A DNA stretch of 64,000 nucleotides from Prevotella fusca JCM 17724 (GCF_001262015.1 NZ_CP012074.1:1463001-1527000); one strand, 5' to 3'. Counted from the first letter of the stretch, positions 8,563 to 17,664 are shown. The notes: generated by a model not told the origin, from the sequence alone. Made by a program: numbers and translations.

Positions 8563-9680
8563 TATGTTTCCTCCTTTCCGCTGGTTTGTCCGCTGGTTTT
8601 ATATTGGTTTTGTCTGCGCCACTGCTTGGGAGAGAGTCCCTCATGTGCCTTGAAGTAATGGCTGAAAGCCGAGGCTGACGTGAATCCTGTTGCATCCGCC
8701 AGCTGTTCCATATTCATCTGTGTATTGGAAGCCAACAGCATCTTGGCATGTTTAAGGCGGATACTTCCTATCCATTCCATAAAAGACGTGTTCAGATAGG
8801 CGTTGAGGTAAAGTGAGAGATATGTGCGGTTGGTACCCAACTGTCGGGAAACATCGTTGATAGTGATGTTCTTTGTCAGCGCAGCGGGCGTTTCCTGCCA
8901 TCGCTTGGTGCGCCGTTGCAGCTGCAGGATGGTACTTCTGTTGAGCCGTCCGTTCTCCTGTGGCAGTCCGATTGTCAATGCAACGAAGTCGGTATTGAGC
9001 ATATAGTTGATGAATGACAGGAACATATAGATGGCAGAAAGGAAGCAGAGTGTCTTGTGAATGCCCACAAGCCAATGTGGGAAGAAAGGTATAAAGCAGC
9101 TCGTAAGACCTAAGGTAATGGTCAGTGTAACGGAACGTGAAAGCCAGGCAATGGACAGTCTGAAGTCATCGGCATAGAAGTTGTCGATTTTCTGTTGTGC
9201 CCGTCGGTAATAACTATAGAAGCGAAGTCCGAAAAGATAGATGGCAACAAAGAGCGCCATTGTCACCACTAAGCGGCTTACGAAACCGAACAATCCCCCC
9301 GCAATGGTTCCTGTATAGAGTAAAATCAGGCTCAGAACAGTAAGGACAGCATCACAGATTATGCGTCTGCGACTGATGTAATCAGGCTGGACTAACGGGA
9401 TGTAAGTCATGGAAAGCAGAACTGCAGCGACAATATACAGGCTTAAAGCTATGATTTCAGTGTGTGGTACATTGTATATACCAGTCTCCTCCAGCCAGTA
9501 AAAGAAGGGTTCTAAGGAGAAAAACAAGAAGTTTGTACCGAGCAGATAGCGTGAACGGGTGTAGATGTAGTAAGCGGATTTCTCATGTTTTCGCAGCGCA
9601 AACAGGCACAGACCAAAGGTAACAAGTGTGGTCCATTCAATAAATAGCAGATTGCACAAGAAGTTTACAGGCTGATTCAT
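8562..9680 (-). CDS. Membrane-anchored AraC-type regulator, copy 2
   Basis: The product has 372 residues with the same plan as its neighbours: a multi-pass membrane half (about residues 10-250) and a C-terminal AraC domain. Helix-turn-helix elements are TINDVSRQLGTNRTYLSLYLN and MEQLADATGFTSASAFSHYF, closing with GLSPKQWRRQ. It sits 9 nt after the end of copy 3 and overlaps copy 1 by one base. The membrane halves of the three are related in layout but clearly diverged in sequence, so they may sense different signals or form heteromers. The DNA-binding function is well supported, the sensing role is inferred. Confidence 0.85.
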   Translation of the reverse strand: MNQPVNFLCNLLFIEWTTLVTFGLCLFALRKHEKSAYYIYTRSRYLLGTNFLFFSLEPFFYWLEETGIYNVPHTEIIALSLYIVAAVLLSMTYIPLVQPDYISRRRIICDAVLTVLSLILLYTGTIAGGLFGFVSRLVVTMALFVAIYLFGLRFYSYYRRAQQKIDNFYADDFRLSIAWLSRSVTLTITLGLTSCFIPFFPHWLVGIHKTLCFLSAIYMFLSFINYMLNTDFVALTIGLPQENGRLNRSTILQLQRRTKRWQETPAALTKNITINDVSRQLGTNRTYLSLYLNAYLNTSFMEWIGSIRLKHAKMLLASNTQMNMEQLADATGFTSASAFSHYFKAHEGLSPKQWRRQNQYKTSGQTSGKEET

Positions 9681-9689
9681 TGCTTTGCG

Positions 9690-10820
9690 TTAGATGTTTG
9701 ACTCTTCGTTCTTTGCCAACCTATCAGCCGCTCTCCATTGACTTACACGGCTGCTGAACCCTGAATGGCAGGCAATTTCATCCTGATTGGCTTCGGGATG
9801 CTCCTGTGCATAACGGGCTGCATAATCCAGACGCAGCCGGTTGATATAGTTGTAGAAGCCTCCGAACTCCTGTTTGAAAACCTTTGAGACGTAAGTACGA
9901 CCGTAATCAGTCTGTGAGGCGACAGCTGCAAGCGTCAGATGAGGATTGAGAAAACCTTTCTTCTGTTCTATGATTTCAAGAATGTCTGCCTTAATCCTGT
10001 TTATACATTCACGGCTGAGGCTGTCTTTTTCTTCCTCTATGAGGCTGTCGGACAGCGGAACAAGGTTCTTTCTCTGGATATACATTGCTATCATACCGTC
10101 TAACTTCTGCATGGCATCTTTGCTGATATGTCCGGGATGGAGGACTGCAAGAAGCAGCCACAAATTCCATCCAGTGAGCAGAAAGTCGAAGCCCGCCCTC
10201 ATCAGACGGCTGTCTGTAAAGATAATTATCCAGTAAGCAGATGTATAAGCCAAGGGCTGCCAGATGAGGTGAGAAGCAAGATGCACAGGAAACTCTTCCT
10301 CGTTGGAATAGTTGTCCTGGTTCTTTTCGTTTACCATCCGGTTAAGCCAGAATGTCAGGTATATGAGATAGGCAAATAAAAGAGCACCAAATACAATGCT
10401 GATGCTGGTTATCTGCAAACTCTGCTGTCCTGAAATCTCTCCAGGGATGACTGTCAGAACGAACTGCAGCAGGACAATAAGCATCGGAATGGATGCCATG
10501 AGCCTCAGCCAGTGTTGCTTGTGTTTATAGGCGGAGATGTCAAAGTATCTGTAAAGCAGCAGTATCCACGCCGTCGGGATGACAAGGATACCATAATTCT
10601 TTACCAGCACCCACGCTTCAGCATTCAAAGGATTGAATACATAAGGTAACATGAGGATGGAAAAAAGAAAGAAATAGAGGGACATTATCCTTGCTGGAAA
10701 GAAGCTGCAGGAATATTTCTGATAAGGATGGCACACGTGTCCCCATCTGATTACTGCGAAAAAGATGGATGAAAGGATGTAAGAAAAACAACCTAATGAA
10801 TATAAGAGCGTATAATCCAT
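9690..10820 (-). CDS. Membrane-anchored AraC-type regulator, copy 3, atypical C-terminus
   Basis: The product has 376 residues and is the first gene of the regulator operon. It has several membrane segments up to about residue 240. The first helix-turn-helix, LTLAAVASQTDYGRTYVSKVF, is intact. The second, ANQDEIACHSGFSSRVSQWRAAD, is shortened and lacks the GxxPxxWR ending present in the two paralogues, so DNA binding may be weaker or altered. It is divergent from the 1212-aa secreted protein, with an 821-nt gap between them, which makes that gene a natural candidate target. Confidence 0.8.
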   Translation of the reverse strand: MDYTLLYSLGCFSYILSSIFFAVIRWGHVCHPYQKYSCSFFPARIMSLYFFLFSILMLPYVFNPLNAEAWVLVKNYGILVIPTAWILLLYRYFDISAYKHKQHWLRLMASIPMLIVLLQFVLTVIPGEISGQQSLQITSISIVFGALLFAYLIYLTFWLNRMVNEKNQDNYSNEEEFPVHLASHLIWQPLAYTSAYWIIIFTDSRLMRAGFDFLLTGWNLWLLLAVLHPGHISKDAMQKLDGMIAMYIQRKNLVPLSDSLIEEEKDSLSRECINRIKADILEIIEQKKGFLNPHLTLAAVASQTDYGRTYVSKVFKQEFGGFYNYINRLRLDYAARYAQEHPEANQDEIACHSGFSSRVSQWRAADRLAKNEESNI

Positions 10821-10893
10821 GAACCTTAGTCAGGCGTTTGTTAAGTAGAGATGAACAATCTATATCTTGCCATTTTTTCTATTTATGGCTTGG

Positions 10894-10921
10894 CAAAATT
10901 AGAAAAAAAATAACAAAACAA
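10894..10921 (-). promoter_or_regulatory. Possible promoter of the AraC-type operon
   Basis: On the minus strand TAATTTTG occupies 10901-10894, a match to TAnnTTTG, about 74 nt upstream of the first ATG. A TTG lies 17 nt further upstream (10921-10919), which is shorter than the usual 19-21 nt, so only the -7 box is convincing. Confidence 0.45.
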
Positions 10922-11069
10922 TGACTTCTTTTGCTTTGTTTCACTTTTAAAGCTGGAGTTTGTAGCTAATTAACACTATGCTGAAGATCTCTTTTCTATA
11001 AGCCGCCCTGCCTGAAGAAATGGTCAATATCACCATTTCATCCATTATTTCCCAATGTTGGTAATAATG

Positions 11070-11158
11070 TTTCCAGTGCTTTGTAAGGGGGCTACAAACA
11101 CTTTGTAGTCATTCTACAAGCGTTTTGTAATCATTCTACAAACACTTTGTAATATGTC
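11070..11158. repeat. Phased array, family R4 (CTACAAACACTTTGTA units)
   Basis: Dyads of the form CTACAAACACTTTGTAG start at 11092, 11114 and 11136, exactly 22 nt apart, with a decayed unit starting near 11070. A second R4 array is at 23318. It lies between the divergent regulator operon and the secreted protein. Apart from it and the minus-strand promoter, the 10821-11641 gap is AT-rich sequence in which I see no gene. Confidence 0.8.
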
Positions 11159-11641
11159 AACCTGACGTTAATAATCATGAAATAAAGCACAGGTGATATG
11201 TTTTTTCGCAGAAGATATGTTTGTCATATACAATCATCCTGTAATATTGATACCATGGGATATCTTCAAGTTCTCACCTGAAAATGCTCTGATATCTTAA
11301 AAACGCCTTCTCCTGTCAGTGCTTTGTACTTATTGTAACGCTGTTTTGTATCTTTTGCATGGCTCAATTTGGTTTTATTTGATTTCAAAGTAAATTGAAT
11401 AAACGTAAAAACATGTACTTGAGTACATTACCCACCAGGGGGAGAAGATTGCTTGTAAATGTTTTTGGATATTTCAATATGAAACTATAATTTTGTGAAA
11501 TCAAACGTAATTTGAAAAAATAAATTAACAACATATCAATTTGGAACAATATATCAATATGGGAAACTGTATGATATACCAGGTATTTGATATGTAAATG
11601 AGAGCAGTATACACAATTATAAACTTAAACCAAATTATTCT

Positions 11642-14600
11642 ATGGAGAAATTATCCTCATTATTAAAACGAGGACGAAGGCTGGATGTGCTTCAGCGCCT
11701 GGCATTATTATTGATAATGCTTTCCTCTTTTGCAGTTTCCAAAGCACAGAATGTTACCATCAGTCCCAATTCGGGAAAGCTGGTCGCAGGATTTACCTAT
11801 GACATCGAAATCGGATTCGAGCATGGCTGGAGTTCTCTGTGGCGTCATAACCAGTTACCACTGACCCTTACCGTTTCTGACAAGACCGACCTGGTAGAAG
11901 GTGGACAGCTGAAAGACCCTGCCGGAAACATCAGTCTGGATGCCAGTCAGGGTCAATATGTCGTAATGGGTGGAAAGACCGTTACGACCAGTATGAACAT
12001 ATCCCTTCCTAAAGGTTTTCGCTTTACAGGCTACCGCATCGTTCTGCTAAATAATATTAACAACAAAACTGTTAATACTATGAATATAGCAGGCATGAAG
12101 AAAATCATGTACGAAACAGATCGTAATTTCAATATCAATTCCCCAAAAGCTAAGACACAGACAATGGGATCGAGTAATGAAAATACGGAATATGTTATTG
12201 AGCGCACCAGCAATAATAATACCGACATGGGTAACAACCTTTACTTCTACTTCTGGAGGGAGAGGGATGAATTCTATGGAGCAACCATTAAGTCTTGTGA
12301 GCTTTACTTCACCGCTGAAGGACCTTTCCAGGCGGATGTAGCACCAGGCTCTCCTTCTATGATTATCAATGAGGGAGTGAACATGGTTGATGTTCCTTTC
12401 ACTACAAGTAAACTGGACTTGGGGGCTATCAAGCCTAACGTGAAAAATGGTAAGACCTATTTCAGTTATGACTATCGGAATGTCAGGGAACTTATGGCAA
12501 GCAACATTCTCTATCAGGAAAGTGCTGTAACAAGTGAAAAGAAGCTGCCTGCAGTAGCCGGAGCTGGTGACATACAGGCACTTCGCAATGATGGAAACCT
12601 CTATTTTGCCGTAGGTAACAACACTTATTATATAGAGACCCCTACTTTAACTAAGTCACAGGATGGTACAGATATCCCACTTGGCTATCGAATTACAGGG
12701 GCTAAGGTTAAGTATCGCTATGGGTCATCTGCTGCTCAAAGCAATATCACCTATAACGACGGCTTCTATATTACCGTAGTAAAAGGTGGATGGAAGAAGA
12801 AGACATATTATCTCCAGACAGATGGAAAATGGAAGGAAAGCAAACGAGTAGCATGGAAGCTGACAGGTACAAACAGCGGTAAACTATATAGTGGAAACAA
12901 TTACCTGTACATTCATGATACGGGTGGAAAGTATTATCTTTACTCTACAAACGATGCTGCAAAGGCTTCAAGTTTCGAGAAGATAGGAGATAATATAGCG
13001 AGTCTGATTAAAAACAGTACTTATTACCTCTATATGCCAGATAAAGATGACTTTGCCCAATTGAAAGTCAACAGCAGTTATGCTGCTAAGCTGACGACTG
13101 CAAGAGGAACTGCTGTTAACCCTACTTTCACGCCTTCACCTTATACACTGAAAGTTTATGCAGCAGACAAGAATGTTCCTTATCAGGAGATTAATGTAAC
13201 AGAAGGGGTTGAAGGTACCATCGAAGTACCCAACTTGAACAATGATGCTGTCAAGTTCGAAGTGTCTGGACTGGCTTCTGATACAAAAGCACTCGTTACC
13301 TTTGAGCTGACACTTGAGGCTTTGGACCCGTTTGTAAACTCTATCGATATCATCTGCCATTCATTGAAGGCTGACGGTCCAACCTTGATGCAGCAGTTTA
13401 CATCCAACGACTTCCAGGTTTCCGGTGGTAAGTTCCTCTTCTATGTACCGAAGGACTTTATGGGTGATCAGCAGAAGTGTAAGTTTACTTTCGAGAACCT
13501 GTACAGCAAGTATGGTGATGCCACCTATCCAAATGGTACGGACCAACGCCATGCACGCTATTACTTTGTCAAGTCCGACTACTACAACAGCTTCGGTGAT
13601 GGAAAGCAGTACACGACTACGGGTAATGAAAATGCCAGCGACAAGATCAACACCAAGATGTGTGGTGACAAGCCTTTCAAGTACAGCAATATTGATGAGC
13701 TGAACAACAATAATACGGGTGCTACGCCGACGACATTGAAGGAGTACCCTTACTCTGAGGCACTTTATCAGTCACAGGGCGGAACCTTTACCGAGAATAT
13801 CGAAATTGCCATCAATAATTCCAAAGAGTGTTATCTCTTCACAGGAGACGAGACACGCTGGAACGTGGCACCGACCACAGCAATGGAGCACCGTTACTAT
13901 GCCTACTACCTGATGGACATCAAGCTCGTTGTCAAGGATTACAAGGCGAAGTGTGAGCTGACCAAGCTCTATGACAACACCTGTTACAACCTTGATGGAA
14001 TCGATACTGACAAACCGATGTACGGCGGTAAGTTTATTGCACTTGATGCAGAAACAGGACAGAAGATACCTGCTGGCAACGCCTATCTGACTGTCCCGAT
14101 GATGCATCAGGCACTCAAAAATGCTCTTTACGGAGGCAATGGAGAGCAGGGTGTCGGAGCTACCGGCAAGCAGGTTCTGTACCTTGACTATACTGACCTT
14201 TACTCTGTTCATATTCCTAACAAGGCAGAGATGAACGAAATGAAGGATAAACTGAACCCGAACTGTCTGCTTTACTTCCCGGAACGTTCCAGCTATAACG
14301 AGGACAACTACATCCAGAAGACAAAGAGTGGTGACTTCCGTGCCTGCAAGAACATTGTCATTACTGACCGTCAGCCGTTCTATGCACCGTACAAGATTAC
14401 CGTTCCTAACGAGAACTATGCAACTTACAAGCGAGAGATAACCATCCCGAAGAATGGAAAGGTGGCTCATGCCTCCATTATTCTTCCGTTTACGCTTTCT
14501 CTTGTGAACGGTGTACACACCAATACAACTACAGATGGATGCTCGTTCAAGGTAACAAAAATGCGTCCGACCAACTGCCTGGTACTGGATAATTCAGAAG

Positions 14601-15280
14601 ATACCTCAGCCCGGAACTACTATGGCTCGGCTAAATTCGACCTTGTAGAAGGCAACAATACAGAGGCCAATGTACCTTACATGGTTGAGGTTACCAATGC
14701 TCCTCAAGACGAAAAAATCTCTTTCATTGCTACGCAATATGGTTCAGACGTAATGGCAAGCACGGGGGCACTGGACAATCCTAAGTACACCTATAAGGGA
14801 GAAAATGCTACAGGAACGATAGCCGGGAGCAAGTATAACTTCACCAACTATGGCTCTTATTCCGGCGTGAAAGTGGATAGAAATGCATCTTCCGTGTTCT
14901 ACTTCGCCCGAAACATGTTCCTCAGCTCCAAGAATCTCCTTCCGTCATACCAATATGTTTACGTTTATCCGTTCCGTGCTTACTACCTCTATAACAGAAG
15001 CAGTCAGGGAAGCAAGGAGATGATAGGCTTTGAGGTTGTTACGGACGATGCAGAGTGGGAGACTACCGGCATCACAGACCTCACCCTTGAGGCAGACCTT
15101 GCACTTCAGGCTGGCAAGGGATACATCACTGCAACGGCTAAGAAGTCTGTACACTTCGATATCTACAATACAAACGGCATGAAGGTTGAAGCCGTAACGC
15201 TCAATGCCGGCGAAAGCAGAATGATGCTGCTGCCGGCAGGACTCTATATTGTTAATGGCAAGAAGATTATCGTAAACTAA
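11642..15280 (+). CDS. Large secreted surface protein with C-terminal sorting-like tail
   Basis: The product has 1212 residues with an N-terminal signal sequence (hydrophobic LALLLIMLSSFAVSKAQ after a basic stretch). The body is rich in beta-prone, Asn/Thr/Tyr-containing sequence and no enzyme motif was recognised. A segment at about residues 375-470 (YYLQTDGKWKES, LYIHDTGGKYYLYS) looks like a beta-trefoil-like module. The last 70 residues end in LLPAGLYIVNGKKIIVN, the kind of tail seen on many Prevotella secreted proteins and similar to type IX secretion C-terminal domains. A 63-aa ORF follows after 13 nt. Position next to three membrane-anchored regulators suggests controlled surface expression. 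I do not recognise a specific function. Confidence 0.75.
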   Translation: MEKLSSLLKRGRRLDVLQRLALLLIMLSSFAVSKAQNVTISPNSGKLVAGFTYDIEIGFEHGWSSLWRHNQLPLTLTVSDKTDLVEGGQLKDPAGNISLDASQGQYVVMGGKTVTTSMNISLPKGFRFTGYRIVLLNNINNKTVNTMNIAGMKKIMYETDRNFNINSPKAKTQTMGSSNENTEYVIERTSNNNTDMGNNLYFYFWRERDEFYGATIKSCELYFTAEGPFQADVAPGSPSMIINEGVNMVDVPFTTSKLDLGAIKPNVKNGKTYFSYDYRNVRELMASNILYQESAVTSEKKLPAVAGAGDIQALRNDGNLYFAVGNNTYYIETPTLTKSQDGTDIPLGYRITGAKVKYRYGSSAAQSNITYNDGFYITVVKGGWKKKTYYLQTDGKWKESKRVAWKLTGTNSGKLYSGNNYLYIHDTGGKYYLYSTNDAAKASSFEKIGDNIASLIKNSTYYLYMPDKDDFAQLKVNSSYAAKLTTARGTAVNPTFTPSPYTLKVYAADKNVPYQEINVTEGVEGTIEVPNLNNDAVKFEVSGLASDTKALVTFELTLEALDPFVNSIDIICHSLKADGPTLMQQFTSNDFQVSGGKFLFYVPKDFMGDQQKCKFTFENLYSKYGDATYPNGTDQRHARYYFVKSDYYNSFGDGKQYTTTGNENASDKINTKMCGDKPFKYSNIDELNNNNTGATPTTLKEYPYSEALYQSQGGTFTENIEIAINNSKECYLFTGDETRWNVAPTTAMEHRYYAYYLMDIKLVVKDYKAKCELTKLYDNTCYNLDGIDTDKPMYGGKFIALDAETGQKIPAGNAYLTVPMMHQALKNALYGGNGEQGVGATGKQVLYLDYTDLYSVHIPNKAEMNEMKDKLNPNCLLYFPERSSYNEDNYIQKTKSGDFRACKNIVITDRQPFYAPYKITVPNENYATYKREITIPKNGKVAHASIILPFTLSLVNGVHTNTTTDGCSFKVTKMRPTNCLVLDNSEDTSARNYYGSAKFDLVEGNNTEANVPYMVEVTNAPQDEKISFIATQYGSDVMASTGALDNPKYTYKGENATGTIAGSKYNFTNYGSYSGVKVDRNASSVFYFARNMFLSSKNLLPSYQYVYVYPFRAYYLYNRSSQGSKEMIGFEVVTDDAEWETTGITDLTLEADLALQAGKGYITATAKKSVHFDIYNTNGMKVEAVTLNAGESRMMLLPAGLYIVNGKKIIVN

Positions 15281-15293
15281 AAAATCAAAAGTC

Positions 15294-15485
15294 ATGAAAA
15301 GAACATATATTCCGCCCAAGGCTTGGGAAGTCTTGGTAACGCCTGAACTTCTCATTATAGCAGGTAGTGGCAGTGACTACGACCATGCTGACAGTAAAGA
15401 GAATCCTCCTATGTATGACGAGTATGAGGACGACACATACTTCAATCCGCCTTGGAAAAAGGCAGAAGGCGTTTGGGACGAATGA
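15294..15485 (+). CDS. Small 63-aa conserved-type ORF after surface protein
   Basis: The peptide begins MKRTYIPPKAWEVLVTPELLIIAGSGS and continues with an acidic, Tyr- and Pro-rich tail (YDEYEDDTYFNPPW). Short ORFs starting MKKTYxxPxxEV...xLxxGS commonly follow surface-protein genes in Bacteroidales, and no function is established. Spacing of 13 nt suggests co-transcription with the 1212-aa gene, and a strong hairpin follows at 15554. It has no classical signal peptide; a processed or ribosomally made peptide is only a guess. Confidence 0.6.
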   Translation: MKRTYIPPKAWEVLVTPELLIIAGSGSDYDHADSKENPPMYDEYEDDTYFNPPWKKAEGVWDE

Positions 15486-15553
15486 TGAACCAAGGGCAGT
15501 TATGAAGAGTATTATCTTCTTCTCTACTGCAAAAGGACATCTTTGTCGACTCA

Positions 15554-15587
15554 TTCTCACGAAAGCAGATAATTGCTTTCGTGAGAA
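15554..15587 (+). terminator. 14-bp hairpin after the small ORF
   Basis: TTCTCACGAAAGCA at 15554-15567 pairs perfectly with TGCTTTCGTGAGAA at 15574-15587 around a 6-nt loop. There is no long T run, so termination may be weak; it could also be a 3' stabilising hairpin. Confidence 0.6.
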
Positions 15588-15600
15588 ATAAAGAAAAGAG

Positions 15601-15642
15601 ATGTGCGGAACAATGATACCCTCGTATCAAAGTTCCGCACAT
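15601..15642. other. Strong two-segment stem-loop
   Basis: ATGTGCGGAAC at 15601-15611 pairs with GTTCCGCACAT at 15632-15642. Inside, after an A-A internal loop, TGATAC pairs with GTATCA around CCTC. This lies 13 nt after the 14-bp hairpin. The low AT content of the stem contrasts with the surroundings. It may be a second terminator or a small structured RNA. Confidence 0.55.
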
Positions 15643-15674
15643 TAATATATGTTCAGGTACTCTTGCCCCCAGTC

Positions 15675-15770
15675 GTCCAGTGCATACCGCAAGGTGGTTA
15701 GTACTCAACACCATTGGTGCTTACCTACAACACCATACGTGATGGGCAACAACACATCAGCTGTAGATGG
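15675..15770. repeat. Phased array, family R2 (CACCATTGGTG units)
   Basis: CACC/CACA landmarks begin at 15709, 15731 and 15753, exactly 22 nt apart, with a decayed unit at 15687. The first dyad reads CACCATTGGTG. Other R2 arrays are at 31390, 46253 and 53702. Confidence 0.75.
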
Positions 15771-15919
15771 TAAGTGAGGTTTATCATGGTCATTATAATT
15801 AATATAGTTAGGCACTAATGCCTAACCTACATGGGAATAGTTTTATCAGACACCAACAACTTTTCATGTATTCATGGCAACATGATAATCAATAGATTAC
15901 AATCCCATCCATAAAAAAC

Positions 15920-16075
15920 AGTGCCTGACTGGAAATCAATCAAGCACCTATAGGACATCCATAAATTATAATCTATTTGGAAAACGGTGCTTAATCGAAC
16001 CTCTATCAAGCACTACTCAACCTTAAATCAATCACCATTTCAACGACAATCAGTGCTTGATAGGAATGCTACTAA
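15920..16075. repeat. Phased array, family R3 (about six units)
   Basis: AAGC-type landmarks fall at 15942, 16008, 16030 (AATC) and 16052, all consistent with a 22-nt grid; the units at 15964 and 15986 have decayed. This is the longest R3 array and follows an R2 array by about 150 nt, as also happens near 31.4-31.8 kb. With the hairpins above it accounts for the 15486-16141 gap. Confidence 0.7.
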
Positions 16076-16141
16076 TCATCAACAGCTTTTCTATGACGCA
16101 ACGATTTCGGCATAACCATACCGAAACCTGTAGGCCGTTGA

Positions 16142-16573
16142 TTATGAACGGCTACTCATTTCCTTGAGCAAGGCAAGTGCCTTATTCTCGTTCTCTTCCA
16201 TAATCTCACGCTCACCGGGACCTTTGTCATTGATACCACAGAGGTGGAGGATACCATGAATGATGACACGATTCAGTTCGTCCTCGTATACCTTATTGAA
16301 AAACTCGGCATTGGTACGGACTGTATCGAGCGAAATAACAAGGTCGCCATTGAGCACATCACCCTCATCATAATCAAAGGTGATGATGTCCGTGTAGTAG
16401 TCATGCCCCAGATATTCGTTGTTTACTTCAAGGATTTTCTCGTCATCAACGAACATGTAGCCGATTTCCCCGACCTTCCTGCCGTGTGTGGCAGCAACAG
16501 CTTTAATCCAGCGGGAAGTATCACGTTTCCTGATTTTTGGCATCTTTACGCCTTCAGCACTGTATGTTATCAT
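16142..16573 (-). CDS. ybeY: Endoribonuclease YbeY (16S rRNA maturation)
   Basis: This zinc-dependent endoribonuclease takes part in 16S rRNA 3' processing and ribosome quality control. I chose the ATG at 16573 (MITYSAEGVKMPKIRK), giving 143 residues; an ATG six codons earlier adds residues not typical of the family. The metal-binding signature HGILHLCGINDKGPGE contains the three conserved histidine/aspartate-type ligands of HGxLHLxGxDH-like motifs, here with Asp followed by Lys. DYYTDIITFDY is the other conserved block. It lies 57 nt downstream of coaD on the same strand and probably shares its transcript. Confidence 0.93.
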   Translation of the reverse strand: MITYSAEGVKMPKIRKRDTSRWIKAVAATHGRKVGEIGYMFVDDEKILEVNNEYLGHDYYTDIITFDYDEGDVLNGDLVISLDTVRTNAEFFNKVYEDELNRVIIHGILHLCGINDKGPGEREIMEENENKALALLKEMSSRS

Positions 16574-16630
16574 TTGTTTCTGTTTTATCAATTAGCCTTA
16601 TGGGCTTATAATCCTTTATCAGCCTGTGAG

Positions 16631-17077
16631 TCAATATCCCTTTGGAAGGAACTCCGTTACGTTTCTTCCGAAGTGTTTCAGTTCTCTCACAACGCTGGAA
16701 CTGATGCTTTCCAGTTGTGGCTCGGCATAGAATAGGATGGTCTCTACACCACTCAGACGTCGGTTTATGTCGGCTTGTTCCCGCTCATACTCAAAGTCTT
16801 TCACGCTGCGCACACCTTTAATGATGTATTCAGCCCCCTCACGACGGGCGAAGTCTGTGGTCAGGTCGCTGTATGCTTTCACCACTATCTTCGGTTCATC
16901 GGCATAGAGTTTTGCTATACGCCCCGTCCGCTCCTCCGTATCAAGCATATACTTCTTGCGCTCATTGACACCCACACCGATGACAATCCTTTCAAAGAGA
17001 GGCAAGGCACGGCATACAATGGAGTCATGCCCGATCGTAAACGGATCAAAACTCCCGACGAATATACCTGTTTTCAT
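16631..17077 (-). CDS. coaD: Phosphopantetheine adenylyltransferase
   Basis: The enzyme transfers AMP from ATP to 4'-phosphopantetheine, the penultimate step of coenzyme A synthesis, in the cytoplasm. The 148-residue product starts at MKTGIFVGSFDPFTIGHDSI, which carries the nucleotidyltransferase TxGH motif (TIGH). The closing ISSSVVREL matches the conserved ISSTxVRE motif. A longer frame to 17161 would add a non-homologous leader overlapping the promoter region, so 17077 is the start. It is followed by ybeY. Confidence 0.95.
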   Translation of the reverse strand: MKTGIFVGSFDPFTIGHDSIVCRALPLFERIVIGVGVNERKKYMLDTEERTGRIAKLYADEPKIVVKAYSDLTTDFARREGAEYIIKGVRSVKDFEYEREQADINRRLSGVETILFYAEPQLESISSSVVRELKHFGRNVTEFLPKGY

Positions 17078-17158
17078 ATCCTTATTTTCTGCAAAAATAA
17101 TGCAAACGAGCACACAGTAAAGCTCACTTTGACTTTGCCGGGTGCAGCTTATCCTGTG

Positions 17159-17190
17159 CAAATATAGTTTATTTCCGTTATATAACCAAG
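17159..17190 (-). promoter_or_regulatory. Promoter of coaD-ybeY
   Basis: On the minus strand CTTG (17190-17187) and TATATTTG (17166-17159) are 20 nt apart. The leader of about 75 nt begins with CTGCACCCGGCAA, an element shared with the leader of the DUF4294 gene near 32.83 kb. Confidence 0.7.
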
Positions 17191-17202
17191 AAAGCCAGGG
17201 GA

Positions 17203-17661
17203 TTATTTCCCACCGGCTATCCCCCGAATATCCTGCAACGTCACATTACCAAGCAGATTGATGATGGTTATCTCGTCGCGTTGTACGGTAAGCAGGGCAA
17301 ATTCATTCTTACCATTGGCATGGTGCCGTTCGTAGATAGTGGTATGCTCACCACTTTCATTAACCTGCATGACAACCGAAAACTTCTGCTGGCGGAATAT
17401 GTTCTGGGCAGTCTTCTTGATGGAAGGGACCAGAGAGGGACGTTCACAGGACAGTATCTGCAGGTAGTCAAGGCGTCTGGCAATCCTGCTTATGTCCTTG
17501 TTACCAGCCTTAACGCTGCCCATCATGCGCATCATATTGCGTGAGATGTAGACAGTAGAGACACCATCCGTATCACTATACTTATCGAATAGTGCCCTTT
17601 GAGCGAATGCACTCATACAGGCAATCAATGCCATGCAAAGCGTTAAAATCAATCTCTTCAT
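17203..17661 (-). CDS. DUF4252 protein, copy A
   Basis: This is a 152-residue exported protein with a signal peptide (MKRLILTLCMALIACMSAFAQ). It belongs to the DUF4252 family: VSTVYISRNMMRMM at the N-terminus of the domain, RRLDYLQILSCE in the middle, and an NEFALLTVQRDEITIINLLGN strand pair near the end. Family function is not established. It lies 3 nt after the anti-sigma-like gene and is the last gene of a five-gene minus-strand cluster with an ECF sigma factor, suggesting an envelope-sensing role. Confidence 0.82.
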   Translation of the reverse strand: MKRLILTLCMALIACMSAFAQRALFDKYSDTDGVSTVYISRNMMRMMGSVKAGNKDISRIARRLDYLQILSCERPSLVPSIKKTAQNIFRQQKFSVVMQVNESGEHTTIYERHHANGKNEFALLTVQRDEITIINLLGNVTLQDIRGIAGGK

Positions 17662-17664
17662 AAT

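Noticed and set aside
13772..14518. 248-codon frame on the minus strand inside the 1212-aa gene
   Set aside because: It is antisense to a well-supported secreted protein, has no recognised domain and no promoter.
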